Part shown: positions 45,181-53,671 of the stretch, in pieces
Layout of the letters: each line of letters opens with the position of its first letter
Numbering within the stretch: the stretch's first letter is position 1
Notes under the pieces: generated by a model
Told to the model about the DNA's origin: nothing
The model's input: only the letters and a program-made list of their open reading frames with translations
Database searches by the model: none
Position numbers and translations under genes: made by a program
Assembly (NCBI RefSeq): GCF_001761365.1
Contig: NZ_CP017477.1
Coordinates: 146,501-210,500, forward strand
Source of the DNA: Polaribacter vadi
GTDB lineage: Bacteria > Bacteroidota > Bacteroidia > Flavobacteriales > Flavobacteriaceae
Reading direction: 5' to 3'
Length of the DNA: 64,000 nucleotides

Positions 45181-46263
45181 TTATTTTTTTGAAAATTTAA
45201 ATCTATTTTTAAACTCAGTTAAAATATCGGTTTCATTTACTTCAGATATTTCCTTGTCTTTTAAAACATAACTTAGTGTAGAAATATAGGCTTCACCAAA
45301 AGCAATTGTTAAAGCAGAAGCTGTAGATGCAGCAATTGCACCACCAGCAATACTACCAACTCCTGGAAATAATTTTAGTAAATTCGATACAATTGTTCTT
45401 CCTAAAAGTGTAGCTCCACCAGCTGTAATTGTAGACGAAACTAAGGTCGATAAAAATGCTTTTTTCAATTCGAAACCAAAAACAGCTGTAATACTTGCTA
45501 ACATTCCTACTTGAATTGGTATTAATGCAATAGCATCAGAAAAGGGAATAGGAGCAGCCCCAGTTCCAGCAGCAGTGGTTGCAGCAGCTACAACAATGGC
45601 ATGGCTTTTATTTTTTTTTTGCTTTAAACTAACTTTTTGAGCAGCAACAAAAGCGTGTTTTTGAGCTTCAGGCACAATTTCCATGGCTAAATCTACCAAA
45701 TCTTCCAAACCAGAAGCTTGAATTACATGTCCATCATCTAAAACTTCCGAAATTGAATTTACACGAACTGCATTTTTAAGATTTGGTAAAAGCTCTAAAA
45801 CCTTTACTCTAAAACCTTGATCTGAAACTGCTTTTGTAATCACACCAATTACAGGCATGTATTTAGAAAGTAATCTACAAAGCTCAATTTCTGCATCTTC
45901 CACACGTCTGGAACCTTCATCAATACAAATCCAAGCCATATGAATATGTTTCATTGGATTCGAATCGTTATTCCTGTTTTTTACAAACGTTTCTAATTCT
46001 TCAAAAGTTTCCCTGTATTTTTCTAACTCTAAACCTCTTGTGTCAAATAAAGTTAACGGAATTCCGTCTTTTTTAATTTCACGCGTTTTTTGAGTTACAG
46101 GTTTTCCTTGGCCAGTTGTTGCAAAATCTCCTTGAAAAACAGCATTTATTAAAGTCGATTTTCCAACGCCAGTTTTCCCAGCAATTAGCACATTAACTTC
46201 GCCTCTGTCTTTAATAGCTTTGTTAATTGCGTCTTCAATAATTTTCCCAAGGTCTTTTGCCAT
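45181..46263 (-). CDS. GTPase with DUF697 domain
   Basis: A 360-residue protein: Era/YcjX-like GTPase with P-loop GKTGVGKST (29-37), DTRG (G3, about 74-77) and ITKA in place of canonical NKxD (about 142). The C-terminal DUF697 region (about 210-330) has Gly/Ala-rich hydrophobic stretches that may enter a membrane. In other bacteria such pairs occur as stress-linked membrane GTPases. 15 bases after purB. Confidence 0.87.
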   Translation of the reverse strand: MAKDLGKIIEDAINKAIKDRGEVNVLIAGKTGVGKSTLINAVFQGDFATTGQGKPVTQKTREIKKDGIPLTLFDTRGLELEKYRETFEELETFVKNRNNDSNPMKHIHMAWICIDEGSRRVEDAEIELCRLLSKYMPVIGVITKAVSDQGFRVKVLELLPNLKNAVRVNSISEVLDDGHVIQASGLEDLVDLAMEIVPEAQKHAFVAAQKVSLKQKKNKSHAIVVAAATTAAGTGAAPIPFSDAIALIPIQVGMLASITAVFGFELKKAFLSTLVSSTITAGGATLLGRTIVSNLLKLFPGVGSIAGGAIAASTASALTIAFGEAYISTLSYVLKDKEISEVNETDILTEFKNRFKFSKK

Positions 46264-46278
46264 GTGCTTTTTATAGAT

Positions 46279-47622
46279 TTAAATTCCTGTATAATTACTT
46301 GGTGTAATTGCTTTTAATTCTTCTTTTATTTCTGATGAAACTTCTAAAGTATCAATAAAATCTGCAATTGATTTTTGGTTGATTTTAGCATTCGTTCTCG
46401 TTAATCCTTTTAATGCTTCATAAGGATTTGGATACGCTTCTCTTCTTAAAATTGTTTGAATTGCTTCTGCAACAACAGCCCAATTATTTTCTAAATCGTC
46501 CTCAAATTTTTGTTTATTCAACAATAACTTATTCAATCCTTTTAAGGTTGATGTGAAACCAATAATGGTGTGTCCAAAAGGAACTCCAACATTTCTTAAA
46601 ACTGTACTATCTGTTAAATCACGTTGTAATCTAGAGATTGGTAATTTTGCTGATAAATGCTCAAAAATGGCATTTGCAATTCCTAAATTTCCTTCCGAAT
46701 TTTCAAAATCAATCGGATTTACTTTATGTGGCATTGCAGAACTACCAACTTCACCAGCTTTAATTTTTTGCTTAAAATAATCCATAGAAACGTAGGTCCA
46801 GAAATCTCTGTCTAAATCTATAATGATGGTGTTAATACGTTTTAAAGTATCAAACAACGCAGCTAAATGATCATAATGTTCAATTTGTGTGGTTGGAAAA
46901 GAATGTTGTAAACCTAATTTTTCTTGTACAAATTCAGTTCCAAATGCTTTCCAATCTATATTTTTATAAGCAACTTTATGTGCATTAAAATTACCAGTTG
47001 CTCCACCAAATTTGGCAGCACTTGGTATATCATTCAATAAATTAAACTGTTCTTTTAAACGTACTACAAAAACATCAATTTCTTTTCCTAATCTTGTTGG
47101 AGATGCTGGCTGACCATGAGTTCTTGCTAACATAGAAATGTCTTTCCACTCAACAACTAGTTCTTGTAATTTTTCTATAACTTCAAAATAATGAGGTACA
47201 AAAACATCATTCATAGCTTCCTTTATTGATAAAGGAATTGCAGTATTATTAATATCTTGAGAAGTCAATCCAAAATGGATAAATTCTTTAAATTTTTGTA
47301 AACCTAACGCATCAAATTGTTCTTTGATAAAATACTCAACCGCTTTTACATCGTGATTGGTTATTTTTTCAATATCTTTTATTTTCTGAGCATCTTCAGT
47401 AGAAAATTCAGTATAAATTTTACGTAAATCTTCAAATAAATTGGTGTTAAAATTAGCCAATTGTGGCAATGGAATTTCACAAAGTGCAATAAAATACTCA
47501 ATTTCTACACGAACTCTATATTTTATCAAAGCTTCTTCAGAAAAGTAGTTTGCTAGTTTCGATATTTTACCTCTATAACGTCCATCAATTGGAGAAATCG
47601 CATTTAATTGTGTCAAGTTCAT
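46279..47622 (-). CDS. purB: Adenylosuccinate lyase
   Basis: Acts twice in purine synthesis, releasing fumarate from SAICAR and from adenylosuccinate. The 447-residue protein of the fumarase/aspartase superfamily has the signature GSSAMPHKVNPIDFEN (about 298-313), GLTSQDINNTA (about 118-128) and ARTHGQPASPTRLG (about 164-177). A perfect promoter element lies 20 bases upstream. Length is normal for this group. Confidence 0.95.
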   Translation of the reverse strand: MNLTQLNAISPIDGRYRGKISKLANYFSEEALIKYRVRVEIEYFIALCEIPLPQLANFNTNLFEDLRKIYTEFSTEDAQKIKDIEKITNHDVKAVEYFIKEQFDALGLQKFKEFIHFGLTSQDINNTAIPLSIKEAMNDVFVPHYFEVIEKLQELVVEWKDISMLARTHGQPASPTRLGKEIDVFVVRLKEQFNLLNDIPSAAKFGGATGNFNAHKVAYKNIDWKAFGTEFVQEKLGLQHSFPTTQIEHYDHLAALFDTLKRINTIIIDLDRDFWTYVSMDYFKQKIKAGEVGSSAMPHKVNPIDFENSEGNLGIANAIFEHLSAKLPISRLQRDLTDSTVLRNVGVPFGHTIIGFTSTLKGLNKLLLNKQKFEDDLENNWAVVAEAIQTILRREAYPNPYEALKGLTRTNAKINQKSIADFIDTLEVSSEIKEELKAITPSNYTGI

Positions 47623-47642
47623 GTTAGTTCTGTTGTTAAATG

Positions 47643-47650
47643 CAAAAATA
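47643..47650 (-). promoter_or_regulatory. Promoter -7 element for purB
   Basis: TATTTTTG on the minus strand, a perfect TAnnTTTG match, 20 bases before the ATG. Confidence 0.55.
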
Positions 47651-47736
47651 AGGATTTCAACAGATTTGTTATGTTTTTTTAGAGACTAATTTCATGAATT
47701 TCACAAAAATAATTTCAAAAAAATTAAAAGTTCAAA

Positions 47737-47864
47737 TGCCATGAATTCACGAATTTTTTCTTTTTAGTTTGGAGGTGTTTTCTATATTTAAAAATCCAAA
47801 AGGATTTAAAATTAGTGAAATTCTCTTTTCGATGATGTTTTTTTTAATTCGTGAATTCGTGGCA
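47737..47864. repeat. MITE-like element 1 (19-bp inverted ends)
   Basis: Ends TGCCATGAATTCACGAATT (47737-47755) and AATTCGTGAATTCGTGGCA (47846-47864) are inverted copies with 18 of 19 matches, framing 128 bases. No coding frame inside. It lies in the 450-base gap after purB that also holds element 2. Confidence 0.65.
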
Positions 47865-47928
47865 AAAAAAACAGAAATTTTAATTAAAATCTAGAATCTA
47901 AGAAACTTTACAATCGATTTTTTTTTAA

Positions 47929-48072
47929 ACACGAATTTCACAAAATCAAACCTTATGCAAAGAGTGACACAGATTTTACGGATTTTCATGAATTAGATTG
48001 TATAAAACTCATCTGTGCAAATCTGTTTAATCCGTCTCAAAATATTATTCGAGAAATTAGTGAAATTCGTGT
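47929..48072. repeat. MITE-like element 2 (13-bp perfect inverted ends)
   Basis: Ends ACACGAATTTCAC (47929-47941) and GTGAAATTCGTGT (48060-48072) are exact inverted copies framing 144 bases. Inside are looser mirrored words (CACAGATTTTACGGATT against AATCCGTC and ATCTGTG). The right end touches the stop of the HEAT-like gene. No coding frame. Confidence 0.65.
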
Positions 48073-48660
48073 CTACTTTCTACGTTTTGCAATCAATCCT
48101 AAAATATGTTTTCCACGAGCTTTACAACCTTTACTTTCATGAATAATTTTCGTTTCAATTAAGTGTTTTAACTCAGGATGAATCCAATTTCTATCCAATC
48201 CAAAAAGGTATAAAGTATTCATGGTATACGCTCTAACTGCAATTTTTTGAGGAGTAATTAGCCAATCAAAACCACAGGAAACAATTTTATCAATTTGAGT
48301 ATTTGTTAAATTTTGTTTAATCTCATTTTCTTTGGACGTATAAAAAGCATTTGCAAAATGTTCGCAAATTTTTGCACAAGGTCTAATAGCGCTATCAAAT
48401 TTTAAGGTAGAAATGTTGTTTGAAAACTCATCTAAATGAGGAATCATCCATTTTAAATGATGGTGTGTACAAATCCACTCTAAAATCCAAGCTGCTTTGA
48501 TAGATGTTTTATCATCAACCTTAAAAGTAAGAGTAACCAAATCTTTAAATAAATTTTGATTTTCCAATACAATATTTGCCACTCTTTGTCGGTTCTCCCT
48601 TTTGGGGTTTTCCATATTATTGAGTTGTTCTGTTAAGAAATGTAAATTTGATTGTGGCAC
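48073..48660 (-). CDS. HEAT-like helical protein next to purB
   Basis: A 195-residue soluble helical protein with paired helices suggestive of HEAT/armadillo repeats (KAAWILEWICTHHHLKWMIPHLDEF). Similar proteins beside purB in flavobacteria are sometimes misnamed adenylosuccinate lyase. The GTG start at 48660 keeps the first helix (SNLHFLTEQLNNM); an ATG 45 bases later is the alternative. It has no lyase signature. Function unknown. Confidence 0.75.
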   Translation of the reverse strand: MPQSNLHFLTEQLNNMENPKRENRQRVANIVLENQNLFKDLVTLTFKVDDKTSIKAAWILEWICTHHHLKWMIPHLDEFSNNISTLKFDSAIRPCAKICEHFANAFYTSKENEIKQNLTNTQIDKIVSCGFDWLITPQKIAVRAYTMNTLYLFGLDRNWIHPELKHLIETKIIHESKGCKARGKHILGLIAKRRK

Positions 48661-48668
48661 TATTAATG

Positions 48669-48676
48669 TATATTTG
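48669..48676 (+). promoter_or_regulatory. Promoter -7 element for the first MORN-type gene
   Basis: TATATTTG, a perfect match, 17 bases before the ATG at 48694. Confidence 0.6.
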
Positions 48677-48693
48677 TTTAAAATTCTATTGAA

Positions 48694-49401
48694 ATGTTAA
48701 ATATAAAAAGACTCTTTTTCGTTTTTACCTTTTTTACTTGTTTTTTTATGAGTGAAACTACAAATGCTCAAAAAATAAATCAATTTGATGCAAATAACAA
48801 AAGAACAGGAGTTTGGACAAAATATCATCCTAATAAAAGAATACGTTATACAGGAGAGTTTTTAAACGGAAAAGAAATTGGTGTTTTTAAGTTTTACGAT
48901 ATTTCAGATTCTAGAAACCCCACAACAATCAAAACCTATTCACCTAAAAATAATTTAGTTTTAGTAGAGTTTTTTTCCACAAAAGGAATCTTGCAAAGCA
49001 AAGGTTTTATGGAAGATAGGAAACGAGTAGGGAAGTGGAATTATTTTTTTCCTGATGGAAAAATAATGTCAGAAGAAATGTATGTTGATGGAAAGTTAGA
49101 AGGAAAGTTATTTAATTATTATCCGAATGGAAAACCCGCAGAAATTTCTGACTATAAAAATGGATTGAAAAATGGCAAATCTCAAAAATATTCTAGCAAA
49201 GGAATTTTAATTGAAGTAGTTACGTATAAAAACGGACAACCAAATGGAGTTGCTAAATTCTTTGAACTTACAGGACTTTTAAAAGAAACTGGTGTTTACG
49301 AAAACGGAAAACGAGTAGGAAAATGGGAATATTATATTGATGGTGAAGTTGCTTCTGATGCAGAAATGAATAAGAAAAAAACATATACAAAAGAGAATTA
49401 A
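48694..49401 (+). CDS. Secreted MORN/YwqK-type repeat protein
   Basis: A 235-residue exported protein: signal peptide (about 1-25, ending NAQ) then repeated MORN/YwqK units of about 22 residues (RTGVWTKYHPNKRIRYTGEF, RVGKWNYFFPDGKIMSEEMY, LEGKLFNYYPNGKPAEISDY, KNGKSQKYSSKGILIEVVTY, RVGKWEYYIDGEV). The family is often labelled a YwqK-type antitoxin, but no toxin is adjacent and the export signal argues against that role. Function unknown. Confidence 0.83.
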   Translation: MLNIKRLFFVFTFFTCFFMSETTNAQKINQFDANNKRTGVWTKYHPNKRIRYTGEFLNGKEIGVFKFYDISDSRNPTTIKTYSPKNNLVLVEFFSTKGILQSKGFMEDRKRVGKWNYFFPDGKIMSEEMYVDGKLEGKLFNYYPNGKPAEISDYKNGLKNGKSQKYSSKGILIEVVTYKNGQPNGVAKFFELTGLLKETGVYENGKRVGKWEYYIDGEVASDAEMNKKKTYTKEN

Positions 49402-49438
49402 AATTTAAAGTCTAAAACTCAATATAATTTTTTTAGAA

Positions 49439-49600
49439 CAAAGATCTCTGTGAATCTCCGCTTTTTTCTTTGCGCATCTCTGTGTAATATTTAGGATGCA
49501 TTCTTAAAATAATAGTAATCCTTACCTTTTTTTTTACATTTCATTTTTCACAAACATCTGCAAAATCTGTGTAATTCGTTTCTACAACTTTCCACACAAT
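49439..49600. repeat. Degenerate intergenic repeat (CTCTGTG/ATCTGTG words)
   Basis: Non-coding stretch with recurring words CTCTGTGAATCTCCG, CATCTCTGTGTAAT, ATCTGCAAAATCTGTGTAATTCGT, related in style to the elements after purB. No clear end repeats remain. Confidence 0.4.
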
Positions 49601-49605
49601 TTTCG

Positions 49606-49613
49606 TAACTTTG
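49606..49613 (+). promoter_or_regulatory. Promoter -7 element for mnmA
   Basis: TAACTTTG, a perfect match, 18 bases before the mnmA ATG. Confidence 0.6.
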
Positions 49614-49631
49614 CACTCTCAAAAATAAAAA

Positions 49632-50819
49632 ATGAAACGAGTAGTTGTTGGGCTTTCAGGTGGAGTAGATTCTAGTGTTACAGCGCATTTATTAAAAGAA
49701 CAAGGTTTTGAAGTTATTGGGCTTTTTATGAAAAATTGGCACGATGATTCTGTTACAATTTCCAATGAATGTCCTTGGTTAGAGGATTCTAATGATGCCA
49801 TGATTGTTGCCGAAAAATTAGGGATTCCTTTTCAAGTTGTAGATTTAAGCGAACAATACAAAGAACGTATTGTAGATTATATGTTTGATGAATATTCCAA
49901 AGGAAGAACACCAAATCCTGATGTACTTTGCAACCGAGAAATTAAGTTTGATGTTTTTATGGACATCGCTTTAAAATTAGGGGCAGATTATGTTGCAACA
50001 GGACATTATTGTAGAAAAGGCGAAGAAATTATCAACGGAAAGCCCGTTTATAAATTATTAGCTGGTAAAGATAATAATAAAGATCAATCGTATTTTTTAT
50101 GTCAACTTTCTCAACAACAACTTGCAAAAGCATTATTCCCAATTGGTGAATTAACAAAACCAGAAGTAAGAGAAATTGCTAAGGAAGCCGATTTAATTAC
50201 AGCTGAAAAGAAAGATTCGCAAGGTTTGTGTTTTATTGGTAAAGTAAGGTTGCCAGAATTTTTGCAACAAAAATTACAACCAAAAGAAGGTGTTATTGTA
50301 AACATTCCATCAGATTTTTCTGAATATGTAAAAGAAACTCCAGATTTTGAAAATAAGGAGGCTGAATTAAAACATTTTGCAACCAAATTTTCTTATCATA
50401 AAGAAGATGGGAAAGTAGTTGGAAAACATCAAGGAGCACATTATTTTACAAAAGGACAACGTAAAGGTTTAGATGTTGGTGGTACAAAAGAAGCATTATA
50501 TGTTATTGAAACTGATGTAACTGAAAATGTAATTTATACTGGAGAAGGCAAAAATCATACAGGTTTATACAGAAATGTGTTGTTTGTTTCAAATGATGAA
50601 ATCCATTGGATTCGTGAAGACTTAACCTTAAAAGTTGGAGAAACAATGGAGGTTGAAGCAAGAATTAGATACAGACAAGTTTTGGAAAAAGCCATTTTAT
50701 ATAAAGTAGAAAGTGGTTTGTATGTGGAATTCGAAAACAAACAATCTGCCATTCAAGAAGGGCAATTTGTGGCTTGGTATAAAAATGAAGAGCTTTTAGG
50801 TTCTGGAGTGATATCTTAA
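49632..50819 (+). CDS. mnmA: tRNA-specific 2-thiouridylase
   Basis: Makes 2-thiouridine at the wobble base of Lys, Glu and Gln tRNAs. The 395-residue protein has the PP-loop [10 protein letters not shown] (7-16), the catalytic Cys C100 (VLCNREIKF) and the second Cys C200 (SQGLCFIG), as well as RTPNPD and ATGHY. Normal length. The tRNA-Lys(TTT) in this window is one expected substrate. The next gene starts 12 bases after its stop. Confidence 0.95.
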   Translation: MKRVVVGLSGGVDSSVTAHLLKEQGFEVIGLFMKNWHDDSVTISNECPWLEDSNDAMIVAEKLGIPFQVVDLSEQYKERIVDYMFDEYSKGRTPNPDVLCNREIKFDVFMDIALKLGADYVATGHYCRKGEEIINGKPVYKLLAGKDNNKDQSYFLCQLSQQQLAKALFPIGELTKPEVREIAKEADLITAEKKDSQGLCFIGKVRLPEFLQQKLQPKEGVIVNIPSDFSEYVKETPDFENKEAELKHFATKFSYHKEDGKVVGKHQGAHYFTKGQRKGLDVGGTKEALYVIETDVTENVIYTGEGKNHTGLYRNVLFVSNDEIHWIREDLTLKVGETMEVEARIRYRQVLEKAILYKVESGLYVEFENKQSAIQEGQFVAWYKNEELLGSGVIS

Positions 50820-50831
50820 ATTAAAATAAAT

Positions 50832-51626
50832 ATGAAAAAGAGTTTTTTAATAATTTTTAGTTTTTTTATTTCTATTTCTTCTTTTTCGCAGAAAGATTCA
50901 ATTGTAAATTACTTAGATAAGAGCTATCATAAAATAGCTAAAGAGCGAGCTACTTACATTCAGACTATCGTTAAGAAAGATACTTTATGGTTAGCTACTG
51001 TTTATTTTGGAAATGGTAAAATGAAACTTCAGGGTCATTTTAAAAACAAAAATTTAAAAACAAAAACAGGGCTTTTTAAAACTTTTAATGACAAAGGAAA
51101 TTTAAAAACTACTCAAGTATATAATTCCGAAGGAAAAAAAGATGGTACATATAATTACTATAGTAATAATGGTAAAGTTATGACTGTCGGAACTTTTCAA
51201 AACGGAAAAGAAGTTGGTGAATGGATATATTTAGATGAAAATTTAACGAGAAGAGCTCAAATTATTTTTAAAGATGGAAAAGTTTTAAACCATAATTTAT
51301 GGGATGATCAAGGTTCTGAAATAAAAGAAGAATTGGTTTTATTGAAAGTGCCAGAATATAATGAGGGTTCTAGAAAACTAAGGATTAAGCTCAAAAATGA
51401 ATTGATTAGAGATTTAAGGAAAAAAGGTTTAAAGACAAATTTTTTACTGAAATGTGAGATAGGTAAAGAAGGAAATGTTCAAAATATTTCAATAACACCA
51501 AAGTTAGATTCAAAATACGAAGAGCAAATAATCAATTATTTTGCGAACTTGAAAGGAATTGAACCAGGAATAATAGCAAATATGAAAGTAGATTACCCTT
51601 GGGAAATACCATTCATAATTAACTAA
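50832..51626 (+). CDS. Secreted MORN-type protein with TonB-C-like end
   Basis: A 264-residue exported protein. Signal peptide about 1-19 (ending FSQ); MORN-like units at about 60-160 (GNGKMKLQGHF, KTGLFKTFNDKGNLKTTQVY, KDGTYNYYSNNGKVMTVGTF, EVGEWIYLDENL); C-terminal 80 residues (LLKCEIGKEGNVQNISITP, IINYFANLKGIEPG) resemble the TonB C-terminal energy-transducer fold. Probably periplasmic. Follows mnmA closely and may share its transcript. Function unknown. Confidence 0.8.
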   Translation: MKKSFLIIFSFFISISSFSQKDSIVNYLDKSYHKIAKERATYIQTIVKKDTLWLATVYFGNGKMKLQGHFKNKNLKTKTGLFKTFNDKGNLKTTQVYNSEGKKDGTYNYYSNNGKVMTVGTFQNGKEVGEWIYLDENLTRRAQIIFKDGKVLNHNLWDDQGSEIKEELVLLKVPEYNEGSRKLRIKLKNELIRDLRKKGLKTNFLLKCEIGKEGNVQNISITPKLDSKYEEQIINYFANLKGIEPGIIANMKVDYPWEIPFIIN

Positions 51627-51665
51627 TTTTAGATAAGAACCAATCTCAATTAGAACTTGTAAAAT

Positions 51666-52607
51666 ATGACAAACACAATCACCAAACTTTTCAATATAAA
51701 ATATCCAATTGTTCAAGGAGGAATGATTTGGGTTTCTGGATGGAAATTAGCATCAGCAGTTTCTAATGCAGGTGGTTTAGGTTTAATTGGAGCAGGTTCT
51801 ATGTATCCTGAAGTTTTACGAGAACATATTCAGAAATGTAAAAAAACTACAGACAAACCTTTTGGTGTAAATGTGCCAATGCTATATCCTCAAATTGAGG
51901 AAATTATGAATATTATTGTTGATGAAGGTGTAAAGATTGTTTTTACATCTGCTGGGAATCCAAAAACCTGGACATCATTCTTAAAAGAAAAAGGAATTAC
52001 AGTTGTGCATGTTGTGAGTTCTGTAAAATTCGCTTTAAAGGCTGAAAGTGCTGGAGTAGATGCTGTTGTTTGTGAAGGTTTTGAAGCTGGAGGACATAAT
52101 GGACGTGAAGAAACTACAACTTTTACATTAATTCCTATGGTGAAAGAACAGGTGAAAATTCCTGTAATTGCAGCTGGTGGAATTGGTTCTGGGAGAGGAA
52201 TGTTAGCAGCTATGGTTTTAGGAGCAGATGGTGTTCAAATAGGAAGCAGGTTTGCTGCTACTTTAGAATCTTCTGCACACATTAATTTTAAAAATATAAT
52301 TGTTGATGTTAAGGATGGAGATACCCACTTAACATTAAAAGAATTAGCGCCAGTAAGATTGATAAAAAATAAATTTTATAAAGAAATACAGGAATTGTAC
52401 TTGCAAAATCCATCCAAAGAAAAATTAATTGAGTTGTTAGGCAGAGCAAGAGCAAAAAAAGGGATGTTTGAAGGCGATTTAGATAATGGAGAACTTGAAA
52501 TTGGGCAAATTGCAGGTTTAATTCATGATATAAAACCAGCAAAAGAGGTTTTAGAAGCTATTATAAAAGAATTTAACAGCGTTAATTCTTTGATTATTAG
52601 TCTTTAA
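51666..52607 (+). CDS. Nitronate monooxygenase / FMN-dependent 2-nitropropane dioxygenase family protein
   Basis: A 313-residue TIM-barrel flavoprotein. The N-terminal IVQGGMIWVSGWKLASAVSN stretch, EGFEAGGHNGR (His near 137, the proposed catalytic base) and the phosphate-binding AAGGIGSGRGM and GADGVQIGSRF are all present. FabK (enoyl-ACP reductase) is a close relative and a real alternative. It starts 39 bases after the MORN-type gene. Confidence 0.85.
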   Translation: MTNTITKLFNIKYPIVQGGMIWVSGWKLASAVSNAGGLGLIGAGSMYPEVLREHIQKCKKTTDKPFGVNVPMLYPQIEEIMNIIVDEGVKIVFTSAGNPKTWTSFLKEKGITVVHVVSSVKFALKAESAGVDAVVCEGFEAGGHNGREETTTFTLIPMVKEQVKIPVIAAGGIGSGRGMLAAMVLGADGVQIGSRFAATLESSAHINFKNIIVDVKDGDTHLTLKELAPVRLIKNKFYKEIQELYLQNPSKEKLIELLGRARAKKGMFEGDLDNGELEIGQIAGLIHDIKPAKEVLEAIIKEFNSVNSLIISL

Positions 52608-52660
52608 TAAAGTTTTTAGGATTATATAGATATTTTAGGTGTTTATAGTTTAATTGGCAC

Positions 52661-52668
52661 TATATTTG
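52661..52668 (+). promoter_or_regulatory. Promoter -7 element for cold-shock gene 1
   Basis: TATATTTG within AATTGGCACTATATTTG; the same context (TTGGCA, then TATATTTG) precedes cold-shock gene 2. Confidence 0.7.
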
Positions 52669-52681
52669 CAATTCAATACAA

Positions 52682-52707
52682 TGTTATCAGCAATTAAGTA
52701 GATAACA
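52682..52707 (+). promoter_or_regulatory. Leader hairpin of cold-shock gene 1
   Basis: Arms TGTTATC and GATAACA (7 bp) around a 12-nt loop, inside the untranslated leader and 17 bases before the ATG. Gene 2 has a hairpin of different sequence at the same place. May be a temperature-responsive element. Confidence 0.5.
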
Positions 52708-52724
52708 CATTTAACTATTATATT

Positions 52725-52916
52725 ATGAGTAAAGGTACCGTAAAATTTTTCAACGAATCTAAAGGATTTGGATTTATTACTGAAGAAGGAAACAACAAAG
52801 AACATTTTGTACATGTGTCTGGATTAATTGACGAAGTTCGTGAAAACGACGAAGTTGAATTCGACTTACAAGATGGAAGAAAAGGATTAAACGCAGTAAA
52901 CGTAAGAGTATTATAA
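52725..52916 (+). CDS. Cold-shock domain protein, copy 1
   Basis: A 63-residue single-domain RNA chaperone of the CspA family. RNP1-like KGFGFI (13-18) and RNP2-like HFVHVS (27-32) are present. It differs from copy 2 at only three residues (S2/N, N23/T and V38/I). Leader, hairpin and terminator are all visible, so it is a complete single-gene unit. Expression likely rises in the cold by family analogy. Confidence 0.95.
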   Translation: MSKGTVKFFNESKGFGFITEEGNNKEHFVHVSGLIDEVRENDEVEFDLQDGRKGLNAVNVRVL

Positions 52917-52954
52917 TATATATATATTTTATTACACTAGTTAAATTTTTATCT

Positions 52955-52984
52955 AAAAGCCTCGCAATTTGCGAGGCTTTTTTT
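52955..52984 (+). terminator. Terminator after cold-shock gene 1
   Basis: Stem GCCTCGC / GCGAGGC, AATTT loop, flanked by AAAA and TTTTTTT. The same sequence follows gene 2. Confidence 0.92.
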
Positions 52985-53101
52985 ATGCTCATTATTTAAA
53001 GTTTGATAATATAAGGTGAAGCAGACATATATAAAATTTACTTCTTAAAGTCAAAAATTTTTAAATTTAGATGTAAATTTTAAAATAAAACTATTATTTT
53101 T

Positions 53102-53131
53102 TTTGTTCATCAATTATTGGCATTATATTTG
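53102..53131 (+). promoter_or_regulatory. Promoter for cold-shock gene 2
   Basis: TTTG at 53102-53105 and TATATTTG at 53124-53131, spacing 18; preceded by TTGGCA as in copy 1. Confidence 0.7.
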
Positions 53132-53145
53132 TATTTTAATAAAAC

Positions 53146-53169
53146 GTTGTTAGGACTTAATTTAACAAC
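53146..53169 (+). promoter_or_regulatory. Leader hairpin of cold-shock gene 2
   Basis: Arms GTTGTTA and TAACAAC (7 bp) around a 10-nt loop, 17 bases before the ATG. Equivalent position to the hairpin of copy 1, with different paired bases. Confidence 0.5.
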
Positions 53170-53186
53170 ACAATAATTTTTTTATA

Positions 53187-53378
53187 ATGAATAAAGGTAC
53201 CGTAAAATTTTTCAATGAATCTAAAGGATTTGGATTTATCACTGAAGAAGGAACAAACAAAGAGCATTTTGTACATGTGTCAGGATTAATCGATGAAATT
53301 CGTGAAAACGATGAAGTTGAATTTGACTTACAAGATGGAAGAAAAGGATTAAACGCAGTAAATGTAAGAGTATTATAA
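53187..53378 (+). CDS. Cold-shock domain protein, copy 2
   Basis: A 63-residue CspA-family RNA chaperone, nearly identical to copy 1 (three changes), with KGFGFI and HFVHVS. It lies 462 bases downstream of copy 1 and carries the same 3' flank and terminator, so the pair arose by tandem duplication including the 3' region. Leader sequences have diverged more than the coding parts. Confidence 0.95.
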   Translation: MNKGTVKFFNESKGFGFITEEGTNKEHFVHVSGLIDEIRENDEVEFDLQDGRKGLNAVNVRVL

Positions 53379-53412
53379 TATATATTTTATTACACTAGTT
53401 AATTTTTTATCT

Positions 53413-53443
53413 AAAAGCCTCGCAATTTGCGAGGCTTTTTTTT
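53413..53443 (+). terminator. Terminator after cold-shock gene 2
   Basis: Same stem as for copy 1 (GCCTCGC / GCGAGGC) followed by TTTTTTTT. Confidence 0.92.
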
Positions 53444-53465
53444 ATTTTTATAAAAAATTTAAGTT

Positions 53466-53666
53466 ATGATTATTGACGGAAGAAAAAGACAAAACATTAA
53501 AATTGGTATGTTCGTAGAAATTATTCAAAAGCCACATCAAAGAAGTGGCGAATTAACAAAAGGTGCTGTTGCTAAAATATTAACAAAATCGATACAACAT
53601 CCTTATGGAATAAAAGTGCAATTAGAATCTGGTTTGGTTGGCAGAGTTAAAAATATTATAAATTAA
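53466..53666 (+). CDS. YwbE family protein
   Basis: A 66-residue small basic protein matching the YwbE (DUF2196) family: DGRKRQNIKIGMFVEIIQK, TKGAVAKILTKS, HPYGIKVQLESGLVGRVKNI. The fold is probably a KOW/SH3-like small barrel. It starts 22 bases past the cold-shock gene 2 terminator. Function unknown in the family. Confidence 0.88.
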   Translation: MIIDGRKRQNIKIGMFVEIIQKPHQRSGELTKGAVAKILTKSIQHPYGIKVQLESGLVGRVKNIIN

Positions 53667-53671
53667 AAAAC

